Positions 6,327-10,264 of a DNA stretch of 10,264 nt are shown here, piece after piece. A program made the position numbers and the translations under genes. Source of the DNA: JAMLGJ01 sp047972145 (GTDB taxonomy: Bacteria > Actinomycetota > Acidimicrobiia > Acidimicrobiales > Microtrichaceae); NCBI GenBank assembly GCA_047972145.1, contig JBKEAI010000032.1:1-10264 (forward strand), given 5' to 3'. Numbering within the stretch: the stretch's first letter is position 1; each line of letters opens with the position of its first letter. The notes beneath the pieces were generated by a model. The model did not search any database and was not told where the DNA came from. It was given only the letters and a program-made list of their open reading frames with translations.

Positions 6327-7634
6327 TCAGCCTGCGGCGGCGAAGCCCCGGTCGAGGTCCGCGATGATGTCCTCGACGGTCTCGATGCCCACCGACAGGC
6401 GCACCAGGCCGGGATCGACGCCCGCCGAGATCTGCTCCGCCTCGGTGAGCTGGCTGTGGGTGGTCGATGCTGGATGCACCACGAGGCTGCGGGCATCACC
6501 GAGGTTGGCCACATGGGTGTGCAACTCCAATGCCTCGACGAACCGCTTGCCCGCATCGAGGCCACCGTTGATGACGAACGCGGGCACCGAGCTCGCGCCC
6601 TTGGGGCAGTACTTGGACACGAGCGGGTTCCACCTGCTCGAAGCGAGCCCTGCGTACTGCACCCGCTCCACCTGATCGTGACCCTCGAGGTACTCCGCCA
6701 CCGCGGTGGCATTGGCGACATGGCGCTCCATGCGCAGCGACAGCGTCTCGAGGCCCTGGAGCAGCGAGAACGCGTTGAAGGGGCTTATCGCCGGTCCGAG
6801 GTCGCGCAACAGTTGCACGCGGGCCTTGATGACGTAGCTGCCCGCGCCCAGCGCCGGCCAGTAGGTCAGCCCGTGGTAGCTCTCGTCGGGTTCTGTGAAC
6901 ATCGGGAACTTGTCATTCGCGGAGAAGTCGAAGCTGCCACCGTCGACGATGAGCCCGCCGAGGGTCGTTCCGTGTCCACCGATGAACTTGGTGGCCGAGT
7001 GCACCACGATGTCGGCACCGTGGCGCAGCGGGTTGCACAGGTACGGCGAGGCGACGGTGTTGTCGACGATCAAGGGCACGCCGTTGCCGTGCGCCACGCC
7101 GGCCACGGCCTCGATGTCGAGGATGTCGTTCTTGGGGTTGCCGATCGACTCCGCGTAGAAGGCCTTCGTGTTCGGCTTCACCGCAGCCGACCATGCGTCC
7201 AGGTCGTCCGCGTCCTCTACGAAGCTCACCTCTATGCCGTACTTGGGCAGGGTGTGGTGGAACAGGTTGTAGGTGCCGCCGTACAGCGACGACGAGCTCA
7301 CGATGTGGCCGCCGGCCTCGGCGAGGTTGAGGATCGCGAGCGTCTCGGCCGCCTGGCCCGAGGAAACCAACAGGGCACCGGGGATGCCCACCGCGGTCTC
7401 GGTTGCGCCTTCCAGAGCGGCGATGCGGGCCTCGACGACACCCTGGGTGGGGTTCATGATGCGGGTGTAGATGTTGCCCATCTCCGAGAGCGCGAACAGG
7501 TTGGCCGCATGTTCGGTGTCGCGGAACTCGTACGCGGTGGTCTGGTAGATCGGCACCGCGCACGCCCCAGTGGTGGGGTCGGGGCTCTGCCCTGCGTGGA
7601 TCTGTCGGGTCTCGAAACCCCAGTTGTCGCTCAT
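6327..7634 (-). CDS. metY: O-acetylhomoserine sulfhydrylase (O-acetylhomoserine aminocarboxypropyltransferase)
   Basis: This 435-residue PLP enzyme of the Cys/Met-metabolism (gamma-family) group should make homocysteine from O-acetylhomoserine and sulfide, the direct-sulfhydrylation route to methionine. Visible motifs are GFETRQIHAGQ at 6-16, IYTRIMNPTQ at 55-64 (the Tyr/Arg pair that contacts PLP phosphate of the neighbouring subunit), SSGQAAE at 91-97, VDNT (190-193, with Asp191 binding the pyridine nitrogen) and HSATKFIGGHGTTLGG, in which Lys216 should bind PLP. Full length around 430 residues and the long GxGT loop favour MetY over the shorter (about 390) MetB/MetZ enzymes. ATG 7634 is preceded by AGGTGAGG, 8 bases away. 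The usual partner metX (homoserine acetyltransferase) is not next to it here. It follows ilvC on the same strand after a structured 141-base spacer and probably has its own promoter. Confidence 0.94.
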   Translation of the reverse strand: MSDNWGFETRQIHAGQSPDPTTGACAVPIYQTTAYEFRDTEHAANLFALSEMGNIYTRIMNPTQGVVEARIAALEGATETAVGIPGALLVSSGQAAETLAILNLAEAGGHIVSSSSLYGGTYNLFHHTLPKYGIEVSFVEDADDLDAWSAAVKPNTKAFYAESIGNPKNDILDIEAVAGVAHGNGVPLIVDNTVASPYLCNPLRHGADIVVHSATKFIGGHGTTLGGLIVDGGSFDFSANDKFPMFTEPDESYHGLTYWPALGAGSYVIKARVQLLRDLGPAISPFNAFSLLQGLETLSLRMERHVANATAVAEYLEGHDQVERVQYAGLASSRWNPLVSKYCPKGASSVPAFVINGGLDAGKRFVEALELHTHVANLGDARSLVVHPASTTHSQLTEAEQISAGVDPGLVRLSVGIETVEDIIADLDRGFAAAG

Positions 7635-7672
7635 CTGGCTGTCCTCACCTGGTCGTCAACGAACGTGTCACC

Positions 7673-7697
7673 ATATCCGACCTCTTTGGTCGGGTAT
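7673..7697 (-). promoter_or_regulatory. Dyad upstream of metY (candidate operator or RNA hairpin)
   Basis: On the minus strand ATACCCGACC, a 5-base spacer AAAGA, then GGTCGGATAT: ten-base arms with nine matching pairs. It lies 39-63 bases before the metY ATG and its outer parts contain AT-rich -10-like sequences (TTATACC and GATATGGT). This is where a repressor would overlap the promoter, but no known binding consensus is matched by me. Confidence 0.45.
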
Positions 7698-7705
7698 AAA
7701 CGCAC

Positions 7706-7775
7706 CCCATCCCCCGTTCTGTGGTGCGAGACGAGCTTGTGGAGCTAACGACGCACCACAGAACGGTGGGGTGGG
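7706..7775 (-). terminator. Large hairpin directly after ilvC (probable terminator of ilvBNC, possibly a repeated or structured RNA element)
   Basis: The two arms CGCACCACAGAACGG (7752-7766, plus strand) and CCGTTCTGTGGTGCG (7714-7728) form a perfect 15-bp stem. It extends by about seven more pairs to 7706/7775 with one bulged base and one mismatch. Inside, a symmetric 5x5 internal loop leads to a second 4-bp stem (AGCT/AGCT) with a 5-base loop. The structure begins on the base after the ilvC stop, which fits termination. The exit side reads GTGCGTTTATA with only three T's, so it is not a classic U-tract terminator. Confidence 0.55.
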
Positions 7776-8804
7776 TCAGTCGCCGCCGGAGGCGTCCTCG
7801 ACCTTGGTCTTGCCCGCGGAGATCCACGGCATCATCTCGCGCAGGCGCACACCGACCTGTTCGACCTGGTGCTCCTTGCCGGCCTCGCGCAAACCATCGA
7901 ACTTCGCGCCGCCGGAACGCACCTCGGTGATGAACTCGTCCGCGAACTCACCGGAGCGGATCTCGCCGAGGATCTTGCGCATCTCTGCCTTGGTGTCGTC
8001 GTTGATGATGCGCGGACCACGGGTCAGGTCGCCGTACTCGGCGGTGGTCGAGATCGAATAGCGCATCCCCGAGATGCCCTGCTCGTACATCAGGTCGACG
8101 ATCAGCTTCAGCTCGTGCAGGCACTCGAAATACGCCGACTCGGGCTGATATCCGGCTTCGACGAGGGTCTCGAAACCTGCCTGCACCAGCGCTGAGAGCC
8201 CGCCACACAAAACGACCTGCTCGCCGAAGAGGTCCGTCTCGGTCTCCTCTTCGAAGGTGGTCTCCAGCACCCCGGCCCGAGTGCCACCGATCGCATCCGC
8301 GTAGCTGAGCGCCAGTGCCTTGGCACCGCCGGTGGCGTCCTGGGCGACCGCGATCAGGCACGGCACTCCCCCGCCCTCGGTGTAGGTGCGCCGCACCAGG
8401 TGCCCAGGTCCCTTCGGGGCGACCATACCGACGTCGACCCCGGCGGGGGCCTTCACGTAGCCGAAGCGCACGTTGAAGCCGTGCGCGAAGAACAGCGCAT
8501 CGCCGTCGTCGAGGTTGGGGGCGACCTCGCTGTCGTACACCGGGCCGATCTCGGTGTCGGGAAGCAACATCATGATGAGGTCGGCCTCCGCAGAGGCGGT
8601 GGCGACGTCGGTCACCCGCAGTCCCGCCTCGGTGGCCTTGGCCGCCGAGGACGAACCCTCGCGCAGCCCGACGCGCACATCCACGCCGGATTCCTTGAGG
8701 TTGAGAGCGTGGGCGTGGCCCTGGGATCCGTAGCCCAGGATCGCGACCTTGCGACCCTGGATGATCGAGATGTCTGCGTCGTTCTCGTAGTAGACGTTTG
8801 CCAT
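7776..8804 (-). CDS. ilvC: Ketol-acid reductoisomerase (class I)
   Basis: This 342-residue enzyme converts acetolactate and acetohydroxybutyrate, by a Mg-dependent alkyl shift and NADPH reduction, to the dihydroxy acids of valine and isoleucine synthesis. The Rossmann motif ILGYGSQGHAHALNL is at 22-36. The beta2-alphaB loop GLREGSSS has Arg48 and Ser51/Ser53, the usual signature for NADPH preference. Catalytic residues visible are His108 (FAHGF), Lys131 (APKGPGH), Asp191 and Glu195 (DLFGEQ, metal ligands), Glu227 and Glu231 (FECLHE) and Ser252. Length fits class I. ATG 8804 (MANVYYENDADIS) is chosen because the family begins here; the in-frame open stretch up to 8963 overlaps ilvN antisense-free spacer and adds non-conserved sequence. 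The ribosome site is weak (AGGC about 13 bases upstream). It is the last gene of the ilvBNC operon, 94 bases after ilvN. Confidence 0.96.
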   Translation of the reverse strand: MANVYYENDADISIIQGRKVAILGYGSQGHAHALNLKESGVDVRVGLREGSSSAAKATEAGLRVTDVATASAEADLIMMLLPDTEIGPVYDSEVAPNLDDGDALFFAHGFNVRFGYVKAPAGVDVGMVAPKGPGHLVRRTYTEGGGVPCLIAVAQDATGGAKALALSYADAIGGTRAGVLETTFEEETETDLFGEQVVLCGGLSALVQAGFETLVEAGYQPESAYFECLHELKLIVDLMYEQGISGMRYSISTTAEYGDLTRGPRIINDDTKAEMRKILGEIRSGEFADEFITEVRSGGAKFDGLREAGKEHQVEQVGVRLREMMPWISAGKTKVEDASGGD

Positions 8805-8898
8805 TGTTCTGAGTCTGCCTTTTCTCTGGGGACGGTTGTTGTCTGGGTCTGTTCTCTCGGATGTGGTGTTGCGGGGATCGACCGGCCGGAAGACCGAG
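8805..8898 (-). other. ilvN-ilvC spacer with a T-depleted leader
   Basis: These 94 bases hold no gene. On the coding (minus) strand the 69 bases next to ilvC (8873 to 8805) contain only three T's and are rich in A and C, with runs such as AACAGACCCAGACAACAACC. Such RNA would be largely unstructured. I see no convincing promoter hexamers or hairpin, though an internal ilvC promoter or RNA-processing site is possible, as known for ilvC in Corynebacterium glutamicum. Confidence 0.4.
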
Positions 8899-9399
8899 TC
8901 AGCCCGAGTGTTCGAGTCGGGGCAGGGCCACCCGGCCGGTGCGCTGGAGGTCGACGATGCCATGGGGTCGCAGGAGCGCCTCGAGGTCGTCGAGGCGGCC
9001 TGGGGTGTCGTCCAGGCTCAACGTGAGCTCGGTCGCACCGACGTCTATCACCTCGGCCTCGAACAGACCGGCAAGCTCGAGGATCTCGCTGCGCGTACCC
9101 GCCGGCGCCTTCACCGTGAGCAGCATCAACTCCCGCTCGACCGAGTCGCGCGGGTCGAGCTCGGAGATCTTGATGACGTTGATCAGCTTGTTGAGCTGCT
9201 TGACGACCTGTTCCAGCGGTGCGGACTCGACGTCGACCACGACGGTGATCCGGCTGAAGTCCTCGTCGTGGGTCGGAGCCACCGCCAACGAGTAGATGTT
9301 GTAGCCCCGGCGGGCGAACAGGTTCGCAACCCGAGCGAGCACTCCGGCACGGTTCTGCACGAGCACCGAAAGCACGTGGTATCGGGGCGCGGCGCTCAT
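8899..9399 (-). CDS. ilvN: Acetolactate synthase, small regulatory subunit
   Basis: This 166-residue subunit activates the IlvB catalytic subunit and gives feedback inhibition by valine. An N-terminal ACT domain spans about residues 7-80, with HVLSVLVQNRAGVLARVANL followed by FARRGYNIYSLAV, the ligand-binding loop around Asn16-Gly19. The C-terminal ALS_ss domain spans about 88-160 (ERELMLLTVKAP, FEAEVIDVG, LRPHGIVDLQRTGRVALPR). Length fits the family (about 160-175). ATG 9399 overlaps the ilvB stop as ATGA and has AGGAG 8 bases upstream; a longer in-frame opening up to 9603 only shadows ilvB. Coupling by overlap fits the need for matched amounts of both subunits. Valine sensitivity is expected from the family, not proven here. 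Confidence 0.95.
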   Translation of the reverse strand: MSAAPRYHVLSVLVQNRAGVLARVANLFARRGYNIYSLAVAPTHDEDFSRITVVVDVESAPLEQVVKQLNKLINVIKISELDPRDSVERELMLLTVKAPAGTRSEILELAGLFEAEVIDVGATELTLSLDDTPGRLDDLEALLRPHGIVDLQRTGRVALPRLEHSG

Positions 9400-10264
9400 C
9401 GCCGTGACTCCTGGCTGGGAGGGACGACGATGTCGTCGTTGGTCTTGCCCGAGGGCACCATCGGGTACACCTTCTCGTCGGAATCGGTGCGGAACTCGAT
9501 CACCACCGGACGGTCGTCGATCTGGTTGGCCTTGTCGATCGCCGGGCCGACCTCCTCGGGTGATTCGACCCTGATCGCCACACAGCCCATCGCCTCGGCC
9601 CACTTCACGTAATCGGGGAGGTCAGGAGAGAGGTACACCTCGGAGTAGCGCTCCTCGTAGAACATCTCCTGCCACTGGCGCACCATGCCCAGGTACGCGT
9701 TGTTGAGGATCGCGACCTTGATCGGGATCCGCTCGGTCGACGCGGTCACCAACTCCTGAGCGGTCATCTGGAAGCAGCCGTCGCCGTCGATCGCCCACAC
9801 CATGCGGTCGGGGCGACCGGCCTTGGCTCCGATCGCCGCCGGGACCGAAAATCCCATCGTGCCCAACCCACCGGAGTTGACCCACGTGTAGGGGTGATCG
9901 AAGTGCCAGTACTGGCTGGTCCACATCTGGTGCTGACCAACCCCCGAGGCGACGATGCAGTCCTCCGGGGCACGGTCGCGGATCTGCTCCAGGACGTATT
10001 GGGGCTTGAGAAGCTCGCCGGGTTCCGACTGCTCGTAGGTCAGCGGGTAGGTCTCCTGCCAACCCGAGATCTGCGAGCGCCACGCCGAACGGTCGGCGAA
10101 CCCGGCTCCGGTGTCGAGACGCTTGCGGATCGCTGCGGTGATGCCCTCGATCACCTGGCGGCAGTCCCCCACGATGGGAACGTCGGGTTGGCGGACCTTG
10201 CCCAACTCGGCGGGGTCGATGTCGACGTGGATGACCTTCGCGTCGGGAGCGAAGCCGTCGAGGC
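9396..10264 (-). CDS. ilvB: Acetolactate synthase, large catalytic subunit, C-terminal part, cut by the right edge
   Basis: About 288 C-terminal residues are visible; a full subunit is near 570-600, so roughly half is missing. It is the thiamine-diphosphate and FAD-dependent enzyme joining two pyruvates to acetolactate, or pyruvate and 2-oxobutyrate to acetohydroxybutyrate. The visible part starts in the central domain (APDAKVIHVDIDPAELGK) and continues with the ThDP-binding domain: SGVGQHQMWTSQYW, NSGGLGTMGFSVPAAIGAK, then the GDG...NN motif DGDGCFQMTAQEL to ILNNAYLGMVRQWQ with the conserved MVRQWQ...Y region. These are the classic AHAS signatures that separate it from pyruvate oxidase or glyoxylate carboligase. 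Overlap with ilvN confirms the assignment. The stop (TGA 9398-9396) is shared with the ilvN start. The catalytic Glu and any upstream leader peptide lie outside the window. Confidence 0.96.
   Translation of the reverse strand, partial: LDGFAPDAKVIHVDIDPAELGKVRQPDVPIVGDCRQVIEGITAAIRKRLDTGAGFADRSAWRSQISGWQETYPLTYEQSEPGELLKPQYVLEQIRDRAPEDCIVASGVGQHQMWTSQYWHFDHPYTWVNSGGLGTMGFSVPAAIGAKAGRPDRMVWAIDGDGCFQMTAQELVTASTERIPIKVAILNNAYLGMVRQWQEMFYEERYSEVYLSPDLPDYVKWAEAMGCVAIRVESPEEVGPAIDKANQIDDRPVVIEFRTDSDEKVYPMVPSGKTNDDIVVPPSQESRR
9408..9412 (-). promoter_or_regulatory. Ribosome binding site of ilvN
   Basis: AGGAG lies inside the last codons of ilvB, 8 bases before the ilvN ATG at 9399, and supports that start. 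Confidence 0.6.

Noticed and set aside
6286..6337. Bidirectional terminator between the coiled-coil gene and metY
   Set aside because: CCGCAG (6302-6307) and CTGCGG (6332-6337) could pair, but the stem is 6 bp with a 24-base loop, partly within metY, and no T-tract follows on either strand.
7635..7705. S-adenosylmethionine riboswitch upstream of metY
   Set aside because: The 71 bases between the large hairpin and metY are too short for SAM-I or SAM-IV, and I see none of their conserved core sequences; only a simple dyad is present.
5931..7748. 605-residue plus-strand reading frame across metY
   Set aside because: It is antisense to a clearly conserved metY over almost its whole length and is rich in Arg, Gly and Val as expected for a GC-rich shadow frame.
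7776..8963. 395-residue form of IlvC starting at 8963
   Set aside because: The extra 53 residues run into the ilvN coding region and do not resemble KARI; the family begins at MANVYYEND (8804).
8899..9603. 234-residue form of IlvN starting at 9603
   Set aside because: The extra part lies over ilvB in another frame; AGGAG and ATG at 9399 plus the ACT domain define the true start.

Overview
This is a GC-rich, densely packed chromosomal window of ordinary primary metabolism. High GC, frequent GTG starts, 4-base stop/start overlaps and protein sequences of actinobacterial type suggest an Actinomycetota bacterium. A small coiled-coil/membrane protein resembles, from memory only, a family common in Acidimicrobiia. 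That class-level placement is a guess.

Layout from left to right. Positions 1-2500 (minus strand) hold an aspartate aminotransferase (aspC type) followed by an S9-family peptidase that runs off the left edge; the two overlap by GTGA. A 93-base divergent spacer with a perfect 12-base palindrome separates aspC from serC (phosphoserine aminotransferase, plus strand, 2594-3718). An acyl-CoA synthetase (3803-5539) follows on the plus strand and overlaps by GTGA a small protein of unknown function (5536-5805). A 144-base leader with two mutually exclusive hairpins precedes a small coiled-coil protein with one C-terminal membrane segment (5950-6285). It converges on metY (6327-7634, minus). Upstream of metY are a 10-base-arm dyad and a large two-part hairpin that starts directly after the ilvC stop. 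From 7776 to the right edge, minus strand, lies an ilvB-ilvN-ilvC operon, with ilvB cut by the window end.

Functionally the window gathers amino-acid biosynthesis: acetohydroxyacid synthase and ketol-acid reductoisomerase for branched-chain amino acids, O-acetylhomoserine sulfhydrylase for methionine/homocysteine, phosphoserine aminotransferase for serine, and an aspartate aminotransferase. The acyl-CoA synthetase, the S9 peptidase and the two small proteins are not obviously linked to these pathways.

I see no mobile element, CRISPR array, phage gene, tRNA or rRNA, and no clear new multi-gene system. The most interesting signals are non-coding: the structured ilvC-metY spacer, the switch-like leader before the coiled-coil gene, and the palindrome between aspC and serC. 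There is also an unknown small protein coupled to the acyl-CoA synthetase.
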